Below are positions 1 to 7,408 of a stretch of DNA of 17,653 bases, one piece after another. The DNA lies in NCBI GenBank assembly GCA_964515175.1, contig CAZEUR010000023.1, positions 1 to 17,653 on the forward strand, written 5' to 3'. This stretch comes from CAIWGV01 sp964515175 (GTDB lineage: Bacteria; Pseudomonadota; Alphaproteobacteria; UBA7879; UBA5542). Position 1 is the first letter of the stretch; each line of letters begins with the position of its first letter. Under the pieces are notes generated by a model. It saw only the letters and a list, made by a program, of their open reading frames with translations, searched no databases and was not told the origin of the DNA. Both the position numbers and the translations under genes were made by a program.

Positions 1-36
1 CGGATACTACCAACTTTCTTACTTCCCTCCTAAGAA

Positions 37-837
37 ATGTTCACAGAACCTAGAGAATTCCCGGATATGAAAGGATTTTTAACAGTCAATCTTAAAAGAA
101 TGCGCCTGTTTTCTAAAACATATCCAACTTTTGAAATTGAGTCACAAGCTGTGACCCAATTGCCTTGGGGACATATTCTCACTCTATTGTTCCAAATAAA
201 AGATGACTCTCAAAGAGAATGGTAAGCCAGAAAAACCATCGAAAATGGCTGGTCAAGAAATGTCCTCGTCCATCAAATTAAAAGTGATCTCTATGGTCAT
301 CAGGGAAAAGCTGTTACAAATTTTAAAGAAACCTTACCGGAACCAAAATCAGACTTTGCCCATGAACTCGTGAAAAGTCCTTACAACTTTGAATTTTTAA
401 ACATTTCAAATGAGGCAAAGGAAAGATCTCTGGAAAAAGCCTTCATTGATAACATCCGCGATTTTCTTCTAGAATTAGGTAAAGGTTTTGCATTTGTTGG
501 CAGCCAATACCATATCGAACTGGAAGGAGAAAATTATTACCTAGATCTTCTGTTCTACCATCTTCATTTAAGGTGCTACGTAGTTATAGAATTCAAAACA
601 GGGAAATTCATGCCGGAATATGCTGGAAAAATGGGCTTGTATTTAAACCTTGTGGACAACCAAGTGCGTCATAAGTAAGACAACCCAAGCATGGGGATTA
701 TCCTCTGTAAAGATAGAAAAAACATAACCGTGAAATACACCCTGGATAGTTTAAAAAACCCTTTAGGCGTGTCTGAATATAAACTCAACAAAGATCTCGA
801 AAAATACCTAAAGGAAATGACTCCTGAAGAGGTATGA
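37..837 (+). pseudogene. decayed YhcG/DUF1016-type PDDEXK nuclease
   Basis: One reading frame from 37 to 837 matches the YhcG (DUF1016) family from near the family's internal REFPDMKGF segment to its C terminus. Recognisable blocks are QLPWGHILTLL, ARKTIENGWSRNVLVHQI, SPYNFEFL, ERSLEKAFIDNIRDFLLELG, the nuclease-core segment with GKGFAFVGSQYHIEL, YLDLLFYHLHLRCYVVIEFK and EYAGKMGLYLN, then DNPSMGIILC and PLGVSEY. In-frame TAA codons break it at 223-225 (where the family has REWYA) and 676-678 (inside RHPxDNPS), and it ends at TGA 835-837. The putative PDDEXK acidic and lysine residues (D of YLDLLF, E-x-K of VIEFK) remain. Another in-frame stop lies at 31-33, and I cannot find the N-terminal domain in the first 36 bases, so the 5' end is either lost or outside the window. 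The intact family is usually about 330-380 residues. Family members are often near restriction or other defence genes, but none is visible here. Confidence 0.88.
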
Positions 838-1015
838 AAGGTTGATGTAGAATCCCGCTTTTTCAAAAATCCCCTATCTTCATTTTCTGAATCAACCTCC
901 CTATACTTTCAAAAACGGAAGGGAGCTTTGTCTTGCTTGACGAACCCTCCCCCACTTAACAGCAGACAAACCTCACATTTTTTGCTATAAAGACCAGGAT
1001 ATTTAAGGAGTCGTT

Positions 1016-2413
1016 GTGAAAATACTGAATCCTATCCTCATGGCAGGAAAAGAAGTTCTCCCCTTAATTGAGGGTGGAAAAGGCATTTCCATATCTAATG
1101 GCCAGAGTTCTGGCGCTTGGGCTGCGGCAGGTGGTGTGGGTACATTTTCCGCCGTCAATGCGGATGCTTATGATGAACATGGCCATCTAATTCCTGTTGT
1201 TTACCACGGTCGCACACGGCGAGAACGCCATGATGAGCTTATTGCCTACGCCATCAAGGGTGGCATCAACCAGGCACGCATTGCCCATGAAATGGCAGGC
1301 TCAGAGGGCCGCCTTCATATGAACGTGCTCTGGGAAATGGGGGGTGTTGAACCCATCCTTCACGGTATTCTGGAAGGGTCTAAAGGTTTGGTACAGGGCG
1401 TTACCTGTGGCGCCGGCATGCCCTATAAAATCTCTGAAATTGCAGCAAGTTATGGCGTGCACTACTATCCAATCGTATCTTCCATGCGGGCCTTCATGGT
1501 GCTGTGGAAACGTTCCTACAGCAAATTCCAAGATTGGCTCGGCGGCGTTGTCTATGAGGATCCGTGGCTTGCGGGCGGTCACAATGGCCTCAGCCGCGCT
1601 GAAGATCCACTTCAACCCCAAGCTCCCTATGAGCGCGTCCGCTCCCTACGTCAAGCCATGCGGGAAGTGGGTCTGGGACATATCCCCATCATCATGGCAG
1701 GAGGAGTTTGGTTCTTGCGCGAGTGGGCAGATTGGATCAATAACCCGGAGCTTGGACCCATTGCGTTTCAATTTGGCACACGCCCTCTCTTGACCCAAGA
1801 AAGCCCCATTTCCGATGGATGGAAAAAGAAACTCCTCACCCTTAAAAAAGGGGACATTATCCTCAATAAATTCAGCCCCACAGGGTTTTATTCCTCCGCT
1901 GTGAATAATGACTTCCTTCAAGATCTCAGGGCCCGTTCTGAACGCCAAGTGGCCTATGCAACAGAACCGGTGGGGGAGCACGACCAAATCCTTGGCATTG
2001 GCCCCCGGAAACGTCCTGTTTACCTCACAGGCCCAGATCTTCAAAATGCCCAGAAATGGATCTCTGAAGGCTACACGGAGGCTCTCCGAACGCCCGACTC
2101 CACCCTTGTATTTGTAACGCCCGAGAGCGGTCACCAAATCCATGAAGACCAAGTGAATTGCATGGGGTGCTTAAGTGCCTGTGGCTTTAGCAATTGGTCT
2201 CAAGAAGAAAGTGGCACCACAGGACTCAAAGCGGATCCTCGGTCTTTTTGTATTCAAAAAACTCTACAATCCGCTTCCCATGGCGGGGATATCAATCATG
2301 AACTCATGTTCGCCGGGCACAATGCCTATCGCTTTGGGGAGGACCCTTTCTACAGCAATGGATTTATTCCCACCGTTCGTGAGCTGGTAGAGCGCATCCG
2401 GACAGGAGACTAG
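1016..2413 (+). CDS. nitronate monooxygenase family flavoprotein
   Basis: An FMN-dependent TIM-barrel enzyme of the nitronate monooxygenase (formerly 2-nitropropane dioxygenase) family, which oxidises alkyl nitronates to carbonyl compounds and nitrite in the cytosol. Family signatures are GAGMP (132-136), AGGHNG (186-191, with the probable active-site His189), PIIMAGGV (224-231, phosphate/FMN loop) and QFGTRPLLTQES (252-263). At 465 residues it is longer than the usual 320-380. The extra C-terminal part holds a CxxCxxxC cluster (C382, C385, C389) plus C412, which could bind metal or an Fe-S cluster. This long form is, as far as I know, common in Alphaproteobacteria. The start is GTG, with AAGGAG at 1005-1010 five bases upstream and the N terminus in register with the family. 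The stop is 3 bp before the next start, so the two genes are probably cotranscribed. The physiological substrate is unknown. Confidence 0.9.
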   Translation: MKILNPILMAGKEVLPLIEGGKGISISNGQSSGAWAAAGGVGTFSAVNADAYDEHGHLIPVVYHGRTRRERHDELIAYAIKGGINQARIAHEMAGSEGRLHMNVLWEMGGVEPILHGILEGSKGLVQGVTCGAGMPYKISEIAASYGVHYYPIVSSMRAFMVLWKRSYSKFQDWLGGVVYEDPWLAGGHNGLSRAEDPLQPQAPYERVRSLRQAMREVGLGHIPIIMAGGVWFLREWADWINNPELGPIAFQFGTRPLLTQESPISDGWKKKLLTLKKGDIILNKFSPTGFYSSAVNNDFLQDLRARSERQVAYATEPVGEHDQILGIGPRKRPVYLTGPDLQNAQKWISEGYTEALRTPDSTLVFVTPESGHQIHEDQVNCMGCLSACGFSNWSQEESGTTGLKADPRSFCIQKTLQSASHGGDINHELMFAGHNAYRFGEDPFYSNGFIPTVRELVERIRTGD

Positions 2414-2416
2414 ATC

Positions 2417-2863
2417 GTGGCTTTTCTACAAGCTCTTCTTTTGGTCTTTGCCTTTTCTGCCTGTGCAAATACCCCCCCTAGATTTGCCACTCTCAAAAGC
2501 GATGAAGTGAATGTACGGGTAGGCCCTGGTGAGCATTTCCCCATCCAATTTGTTTTCAACAAAGCCCATCTACCGGTTCAAATCATCCGAGAATTTGAAA
2601 AAGACTGGAAACAAGTCAAAGATCACCTCGGCAGCGTGGGCTGGGTCCACAAACGAATGCTCACGGGTAAAAAGTGGGCTTTGGTAAGGAAGCAAGGCCT
2701 TCTGCGAAAAGGGAAAGAGGCCAAATCGAAGCCTCTAGCAAAACTGGAAGTGGGCGTTATTTGTCCTTTCAAGAAGTGTGAGGATGGATACTGCAAGATC
2801 AGCCTCAAAACACCCGCTCTTACCGGATGGTTTCCCCAAGAAAATCTCTGGGGTGTGGAGTAA
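2417..2863 (+). CDS. exported bacterial SH3 (SH3_4) domain protein
   Basis: A 148-residue exported protein of the SH3_4 type. After a short hydrophobic signal (MAFLQALLLVFAFSACANTP) comes a first SH3-like domain with SDEVNVRVGPGEHFPI, the typical bacterial SH3 'NVRxGPG' motif, then FEKDWKQVKD and GSVGWVHKRML. A second degenerate SH3 half follows (WALVRKQGLLRKGKEA to GWFPQENLWGVE). FSAC at residues 14-17 resembles a lipobox, but Phe at -3 makes lipidation uncertain. The start is GTG with AGGAGA (2404-2409) inside the end of the nitronate monooxygenase gene, which supports translation from one mRNA. Bacterial SH3 domains often bind cell-wall peptides, so periplasmic location is likely. The exact role is unknown. 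The pairing with the oxygenase may be only transcriptional convenience. Confidence 0.82.
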   Translation: MAFLQALLLVFAFSACANTPPRFATLKSDEVNVRVGPGEHFPIQFVFNKAHLPVQIIREFEKDWKQVKDHLGSVGWVHKRMLTGKKWALVRKQGLLRKGKEAKSKPLAKLEVGVICPFKKCEDGYCKISLKTPALTGWFPQENLWGVE

Positions 2864-2973
2864 CATATACTATCCTGAGGAGCAACGTTAGAATCCCACT
2901 TGGACCGCTTTAAATCCATTCCTTTACAAAGCCCTTGCATTTCATGCTATCATAATAAAAAAGGGAGCCTCTC

Positions 2974-3642
2974 ATGAAGAAACCATATTTAACATCATTT
3001 ATCTTGCTATCGACACTCATCCTTGGAATGTGTTTGAATGCCGATGCAAAAATAGACAGAACAAGCCCAGCTCATCTCCCAGCCCTTCCGCAGTATCAGA
3101 TTGTCTATTCCGTACACACTCTTTCAAATCTTTCAGACGCAGATCTGGCTTCAAGATTAGAGTTCTTTCATAATCATCCCCAATTTGATGGGCTTATCCT
3201 AAACAATTGCACAGTTGGGCCCACGGCACTCCATAAATTAATATTGCTTATTAATGCTCACTTTCATCGCTTTGAGAGATTAACATTTGACAGAACACGC
3301 CTGTTGGATCATCAACTGCGTTCCCTCCTGGAAGCTGCTAAACACAACCCTCATCTGAAAAACCTGTTTTTCTGGGCTGATTCTTTTCCTACAAATGGAT
3401 TGCCAGATATTGTTGTCTTTTTAAACGAACATCTCTATTTAAGGAAGCTCCAAATCACTGGAAGACTCAATGCTGATGCCCAGAGCTCTCTTCCAGACTT
3501 GGCGGAGGCAATTATTGGAAACCCTAATCTGCAAGAATTTGTTCTTTCAGGCTCTGGCATACCACCCCAAGCACGAATGGCTTTTTCTCAGTATGTGGAG
3601 ACTCAATTAGGAGACCGAGACTTTGTCCTCCAGGTTTTCTAG
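2974..3642 (+). CDS. exported leucine-rich-repeat-like protein
   Basis: A 222-residue protein with a clear signal peptide (MKKPYLTSFILLSTLILGMC, probable cleavage after the Ala of NADA near residue 25). The mature part has degenerate repeats of about 28-30 residues of ribonuclease-inhibitor LRR character: FDGLILNNCTVGPTALHKLI, FERLTFDRTRLLDHQLRSLL, LKNLFFWADSFPTNGLPDIV, LRKLQITG... and LQEFVLSGSGIPPQARMAF. Each pairs a short strand (LxxLxL/F) with a following helix, the usual LRR-RI plan. GGGAG at 2963-2967 precedes the ATG at a good distance. It is separated by 110 bp from the upstream pair and converges on the five-gene cluster with a 12-bp gap. LRR proteins in host-associated bacteria often bind host proteins. 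The function here is not recognisable, and periplasmic or secreted fate cannot be decided from sequence. Confidence 0.72.
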   Translation: MKKPYLTSFILLSTLILGMCLNADAKIDRTSPAHLPALPQYQIVYSVHTLSNLSDADLASRLEFFHNHPQFDGLILNNCTVGPTALHKLILLINAHFHRFERLTFDRTRLLDHQLRSLLEAAKHNPHLKNLFFWADSFPTNGLPDIVVFLNEHLYLRKLQITGRLNADAQSSLPDLAEAIIGNPNLQEFVLSGSGIPPQARMAFSQYVETQLGDRDFVLQVF

Positions 3643-3654
3643 ATTTTCTAAACC

Positions 3655-4272
3655 TTAATCCACTTTCCCATTCCAAACTTCCCAAGTAACTCTAGCGGGA
3701 TGTCTGATTTTAGAAACTTTTGATTCAATAAGATCTTTTATCTCTTGGTCACTCCCTCCGTGACCCAAAGCAGGCACTTCTTCAACAAATTTTTTGGCCA
3801 ATTCCTCAAATTCCTTTCGCACATCTTCTCGTGATGCGGCAAAATTATTCAAGGCTTTTATCTTCTTATCGAGCTTTAGGCTCAAGGCTTCTAGGGCGCG
3901 ATTCTTCTCCCTATTTTTCTGACTCCCTTCTGACTCTTTTACACTGCCTTGAATCTCCTCAGATTCTGAATCTTCTCGTTCACTTTCATAGTCAGAATCT
4001 ACAATCTTCTGGCGGAATTTCTGGGATCTTTTCTGTCTATATGTATCAAAAAATTCCTTGGCTTTTTTAACGCGAGAGGGTTTGTTTACCTCCCCGCCAC
4101 CGTCTCCTTCACTGTCAGATGCAGAGCTATCTGAATATAAAGGCACTGGTGATTTTGACAGAATAATCTCCTCACTCTCAAGTCTGCCCTGTTCTGCCCC
4201 ATAAGCTATACAAGCGCAACTCAAAATAAACCCGACCAAATACTTATGTTTTCTAATCATTAACTTTTTCAT
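3655..4272 (-). CDS. exported Ser/Glu-rich protein, family member A
   Basis: Last gene of a five-gene minus-strand cluster; 205 residues; no recognised family. A signal peptide (YLVGFILSCACIAYG) ends near residue 25. Then come an acidic serine stretch (YSDSSASDSEGDGGG, 47-60), a basic segment (RVKKAKEFF...KRSQKFRQK, 67-89), an acidic segment with SDYESEREDSESEE (93-106), and a helical C-terminal part. Residues 143-169 (NFAASREDVRKEFEELAKKF, then VEEVPAL) align with protein B (EFEE..., F, PAL in the same spacing) and without gaps with the second module of protein C (shared N, A, S, F and L positions). The signal end IAYGA resembles ISYGV in C and LSFGA in D. GAGGG (4279-4283) overlaps the stop of the gene upstream, 9 bp before this start. 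The tail (HPARVTWEVWNGKVD) is unlike the other members. Probably a secreted, partly disordered protein. Confidence 0.8.
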   Translation of the reverse strand: MKKLMIRKHKYLVGFILSCACIAYGAEQGRLESEEIILSKSPVPLYSDSSASDSEGDGGGEVNKPSRVKKAKEFFDTYRQKRSQKFRQKIVDSDYESEREDSESEEIQGSVKESEGSQKNREKNRALEALSLKLDKKIKALNNFAASREDVRKEFEELAKKFVEEVPALGHGGSDQEIKDLIESKVSKIRHPARVTWEVWNGKVD

Positions 4273-4281
4273 GTTTTTCCC

Positions 4282-5046
4282 TCACTGAACTAACGAACGA
4301 CGTGTTGGCTTCAAAGGAGACGCTCCAGAGGTGGATCTTGCGTTTGCCCGAATAAACCCCTGCTTCTCCTCTTCCGTCATAAACTTAAGAGCTGGATTCT
4401 CTTGAATGAAGTGATCCACAATCTCCTCAAACTCTTTCAGCTCTCGCGTAAAACTCTGCCCCTTCACATCGTACTCATCTGCTTTTTTCTCCAATATCTT
4501 TTTTAAAGCCCTTTCTGCATCTCCTTGGTCTAAAGTTTTCAGAGTAAGCGGGCTCAAGAGCTCTTCTCTTCTCGCGCTCAGACGTTTTGAGGCAGCAGAC
4601 ATTTTTCTGTCTTCAGGCGCGGCCGCAGGGTTTTTTACTCCCTCTGGTTCTTCTAGCAAATCAAATGTGACCTCGGTTAAAGAAAGGGGTGATGAAAGTT
4701 CCATTTCATCCGTCTCATAGCCAGTTTCGTCTCCCGATGAGCAATAGCTCTCAGACCGAGGTTTGAATTTTACCTTCTGCCCCCAGGGTTTATATTTGTC
4801 CCAAATTCTTCCAAACATTTTTTTGCGGGATCTTGGTGACGGTGAAGGCTCCTCCTCTCCTTCACTTTCTGAGCTGGAAATAATGCTAAATCGATGATAC
4901 TCTTTTTTACGGTCTTGAAAGATTTTAGATCGAGAGGAAGGCTCCTTAAAAGCATCCCCGTCAATGGGCAGAGCTCTAGAGTCCACATGAGCCTCCCCTC
5001 CCAAAGCAGTCAGGCAAAGAACACACCACAAGAGACCCTTTTTCAT
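4282..5046 (-). CDS. exported Ser/Glu-rich protein, family member B
   Basis: 254 residues, unrecognised family. Signal peptide MKKGLLWCVLCLTALGGEA is followed by a charged region with the acidic-serine stretch ISSSESEGEEEPSPSP (56-71), a basic patch (RSRKKMFGRIWDKYKPWGQKV, about 72-92), an acidic YETD motif (110-113) comparable to SDYES of members A and D, and a long helical C-terminal half rich in Lys and Glu. Residues 197-220 (SFTRELKEFEEIVDHF, then IQENPAL) align with protein A's EFEELAKKF...PAL and with the module in C. The tail (NARSTSGASPLKPTRRSLVQ) is basic and Ser-rich. The start has AGGGG at 5052-5056. The gap to the gene upstream is 12 bp and to the one downstream 9 bp, so it lies in an operon. 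Likely exported and largely disordered; no enzymatic motif is visible. Confidence 0.8.
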   Translation of the reverse strand: MKKGLLWCVLCLTALGGEAHVDSRALPIDGDAFKEPSSRSKIFQDRKKEYHRFSIISSSESEGEEEPSPSPRSRKKMFGRIWDKYKPWGQKVKFKPRSESYCSSGDETGYETDEMELSSPLSLTEVTFDLLEEPEGVKNPAAAPEDRKMSAASKRLSARREELLSPLTLKTLDQGDAERALKKILEKKADEYDVKGQSFTRELKEFEEIVDHFIQENPALKFMTEEEKQGFIRANARSTSGASPLKPTRRSLVQ

Positions 5047-5058
5047 TCTATCCCCTAT

Positions 5059-5886
5059 TTAATGACGATAAAATGTTGTCCGCAACCGCGTCACTAGGGC
5101 GTCAAACTTATTTTTTTGTTCTTTTGGCGACGCAAACCAATTTAAGTCAGCAGTCTCTTTTGCAACACGTTTCACATGCTCTCTGAAAGCATTAACTTTC
5201 TCCTGATCCAGGGAAGAACTCGTTTTTTGGGATCCTTCTTCCGATGGCTCCGACACAGAAGAGCTGAGGACTTGTTTTTTTGTCTGAGGAACGTCTTCGC
5301 TTTCCGACTCTATTCCAGAGGATAACCCAAGCTCTTCCAAAATTGAACGCTCTGCGGGAGTCAACGTTTTTAATTTCTGGATTTCATGGCCTGACAAGTC
5401 ATCTTCTGTTAATTCTGCAACAAGAGCTTCATATTTAGCTTGTTGCCCTTTTACAGAATTTCCCCACCTTTGACGATTAATGTGCTCAATGGCCTCATCA
5501 ATCTGATCTCTAAAAGCTGTCCTCGTCTCGTCATCCATCCGGACATTTCCAATTGTTCCAGGAAGTGGGGATTTTTTTTCTGTTTCTAAACCCTCTGGTC
5601 TATGCTTACGAAAAACTTTTTTAGCACCAAACTTGGCAAAAATACTGTCCCCCAACTGACCGGGCTTCCTTGTTTTTTGCTCTTCCCAATCACTCTCGGA
5701 TTCAGACATAGATGCCGCCGAATAGTCTGCCCTTTTTTCCTCCACAGCATCATCCACCAAATAGGGAGCGTGTGAGGGAGAAACAGACCTTCTTCCTCCC
5801 TCTTCCCCAAGAACTCCATAAGAGATGTTAGCCAAACAGAGTGGTAACACCCCCAACAAAATAGATTTTTTAAGCCTCTGATTCAT
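5059..5886 (-). CDS. exported Ser/Glu-rich protein C with duplicated module
   Basis: 275 residues, unrecognised family. The signal peptide (SILLGVLPLCLANISYG, ending near 24) leads into an acidic-serine stretch with MSESESDWEE (60-69), a basic patch (FAKFGAKKVFRKHR, 83-96), and two copies of a 40-residue module. Residues 120-159 and 229-268 align without gaps and are identical at about 13 of 40 positions, including AFR (124-126 / 233-235), W141/W250, S144/S253, K146/K255, Q148/Q257, K151/K260 and ALV (154-156 / 263-265). Between them lies a Ser/Glu/Lys-rich linker (about 187-226) with ESESED. The second copy closely matches the module of protein A. CCTCC on the plus strand at 5895-5899 (GGAGG on the coding strand) gives an 8-base spacing to the ATG. 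The start overlaps the end of the gene upstream by 17 bp, which suggests translational coupling. Confidence 0.82.
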   Translation of the reverse strand: MNQRLKKSILLGVLPLCLANISYGVLGEEGGRRSVSPSHAPYLVDDAVEEKRADYSAASMSESESDWEEQKTRKPGQLGDSIFAKFGAKKVFRKHRPEGLETEKKSPLPGTIGNVRMDDETRTAFRDQIDEAIEHINRQRWGNSVKGQQAKYEALVAELTEDDLSGHEIQKLKTLTPAERSILEELGLSSGIESESEDVPQTKKQVLSSSVSEPSEEGSQKTSSSLDQEKVNAFREHVKRVAKETADLNWFASPKEQKNKFDALVTRLRTTFYRH

Positions 5887-6562
5887 TCTTCAATCCTCCA
5901 AACGGCCTATTATGTCTAGTATCAGATCGCGCCTTTCTCCGTTCGAATCGAGCTTGTCTCCGCTCTGACTCATGACGAGTAAGTTGTGGGGGAACCGAAG
6001 AAGATCGAGTATTCGTTTTCTTCCGCAAACTCTCCGTTAAAGCTTTAAGTTGATCTTCTGCAGACAATCCTGAAGCCTTCAATTGAGAAAGCGTATTCAA
6101 AATTTCCTCCGGTCCTTCATGAACCGGGCTTAAAGATTGATCCGTGCGGGAACCATGAGATTCATAATCTGAATCTTCTTCTTTATCTGAAACAACCCCA
6201 GAATCATTCAGGCGACTTTTAAGAACACCCACCGTTTCCTTAGCTTTCTCTTTGAGTGCTTCTGAAAACTTTTTACGGGCGGCTCTTCCAAGTCCCCAAG
6301 GTGTTTTCTTTTCTATGTCCGGCGTAGATGCTCTGGGAGTTTTGGGGCCACGTATCCCTTCTTGCCCCTCATCACTTTCTTGATCGCCTTCATATCCCTT
6401 AGTGAAGCTTTCCACCTCAGAATCGTTGTCATCAAGAATTTTTCCAACAGGTGCCTTGGATTGAAAAGCCTTCTCGTCTCCCCTTGATAAGATTTCCCCA
6501 GCCCCGAATGAGAGGGTGGGCACCAATAATAATCCCATCATAGAAATAATTTTTATCTTCAT
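5870..6562 (-). CDS. exported Ser/Glu-rich protein, family member D
   Basis: 230 residues, unrecognised family. An ATG exists upstream at 6592, but I prefer 6562: it has a perfect AGGAGG (plus-strand 6568-6573) five bases upstream and begins a clean signal peptide (MKIKIISMMGLLLVPTLSFG, cleavage near 20-22). The mature protein has an acidic stretch (DDNDSEVESF, then DQESDEGQEG), a basic patch with PWGLGRAARKKFSEALKEK (88-106; compare KPWG in protein B), the acidic motif EEDSDYESHG (128-137; compare SDYESE in protein A), a short helical module (LKASGLSAEDQLKALTESL, 161-179) that resembles the C/A module, and a very basic tail (RRQARFERRKARSDTRHNR). Its end overlaps the next start by 17 bp. It is likely exported. 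The module match is weaker than among A, B and C. Confidence 0.78.
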   Translation of the reverse strand: MKIKIISMMGLLLVPTLSFGAGEILSRGDEKAFQSKAPVGKILDDNDSEVESFTKGYEGDQESDEGQEGIRGPKTPRASTPDIEKKTPWGLGRAARKKFSEALKEKAKETVGVLKSRLNDSGVVSDKEEDSDYESHGSRTDQSLSPVHEGPEEILNTLSQLKASGLSAEDQLKALTESLRKKTNTRSSSVPPQLTRHESERRQARFERRKARSDTRHNRPFGGLKNESEA

Positions 6563-6601
6563 TTTTTCCTCCTGCATTTTAAGTAAATTCATAGTTTCAA
6601 T

Positions 6602-7141
6602 TTAAGCGTCCATCTCCCCTGCTGTTTCCAGCCGTATCTGCTCCCATTTTTCTTTGCGAGTTCCCCCTCCACTGTCTATGCGGGCTGTAAGCTCCAGAAA
6701 AGTCTCTGGTTTTTTCTTGGTTAATATGTTGTTTCGTTTCTCAGAATGGGGATCTACTTCCACCCTCGCTGTTTGAGCAATCTCTTCTGACTCTGACAAC
6801 GGCTCAATATTCCACTTAGCGTCTCGGCGACGCGCCACAACAGAGGGCTCATTCGTCACCTCTTCAGAGTCACTGTTGGGAGGAGTCGGTGAATCAGCGC
6901 GAAGATTAAACCATCTTTTTCCTCTTGTTTTTTTGGCACCCTTTGGCCTGAAAATCTTTACTGTCTCGTTCTCTTTGTCTCCGCCCAACCCGATTCCCGA
7001 AAATGTTTTGGCAATCGGAGATCGTGGATCTAAATCATCGGAAAATTCAGAATCATCCCTTCCCAAAGGAGAGTTACTTGAAAAAGAACAGTCCAAAGAA
7101 AACAAAACTATTATGAATGATGATACAATCCTTAAATTCAT
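6602..7141 (-). CDS. exported Ser/Glu-rich protein, family member E
   Basis: First gene of the five-gene cluster; 179 residues; unrecognised family. A hydrophobic N terminus (MNLRIVSSFIIVLFSLDCSF) is a probable signal peptide. Then follow an acidic region (GRDDSEFSDDLD), a basic patch (FRPKGAKKTRGKRWFNLR, 64-81), an acidic-serine motif (NSDSEEV, 89-95), another acidic motif (LSESEE, 115-120), and a C-terminal piece with IDSGGGTRKEKWEQIRLE (155-172) that may be a remote, shortened version of the module in C. GGAGGT (plus-strand 7147-7152) precedes the ATG at good spacing. It lies 39 bp from the preferred start of the next gene. The 5' flank is very AT-rich and is shared with the divergent pal gene. 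The match to the other members is mainly architectural; sequence homology is not certain. Confidence 0.72.
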   Translation of the reverse strand: MNLRIVSSFIIVLFSLDCSFSSNSPLGRDDSEFSDDLDPRSPIAKTFSGIGLGGDKENETVKIFRPKGAKKTRGKRWFNLRADSPTPPNSDSEEVTNEPSVVARRRDAKWNIEPLSESEEIAQTARVEVDPHSEKRNNILTKKKPETFLELTARIDSGGGTRKEKWEQIRLETAGEMDA

Positions 7142-7149
7142 CTTAAACC

Positions 7150-7408
7150 TCCAAGTTTCTTTTTTATGTTATTTAAATATTATCACAATTTATTTTTAAA
7201 CAACATATTTTTATTATTTATTATAAATTTTTTATCAGAAGAAAAGATTTCAATAAAAAATCAGGCGCAATTCCCAGAATCTAGATCCCATTTTTTGGCC
7301 TACAGTCTATTTCCTGAATTCCGCAAAGCCCCCTTTTTTAAATCCATCATTTGACACCCTTCATTTTTTTAGATAGACTTTAAAGTATAGAAAAAAAGAG
7401 GTTTTTAC
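7150..7408. promoter_or_regulatory. AT-rich divergent intergenic region
   Basis: The 267 bp between the five-gene cluster (minus strand) and pal (plus strand) must hold both promoters. Bases about 7155-7260 are strongly AT-rich with runs of A and T, as is usual upstream of expressed genes. I could not pick a single convincing -35/-10 pair for the minus-strand cluster. The pal promoter is listed separately. The open frame at 7166-7354 is low-complexity and is not called. Confidence 0.5.
7351..7379 (+). promoter_or_regulatory. sigma-70-type promoter of pal
   Basis: TTGACA (7351-7356, perfect -35) is followed after exactly 17 bases by TAGACT (7374-7379, four of six to the -10 consensus). The predicted transcript starts near 7386, leaving a short leader with AGAGG (7397-7401) seven bases before the pal ATG at 7409. 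Confidence 0.65.

Noticed and set aside
937..991. TTGACG and TATAAA upstream of the nitronate monooxygenase gene as a promoter
   Set aside because: They are 43 bp apart and neither has a partner at 16-18 bp.
1301..2390. Several open frames on both strands inside the nitronate monooxygenase gene
   Set aside because: They lie wholly within a strongly conserved gene, have no ribosome-binding sites and no family resemblance.
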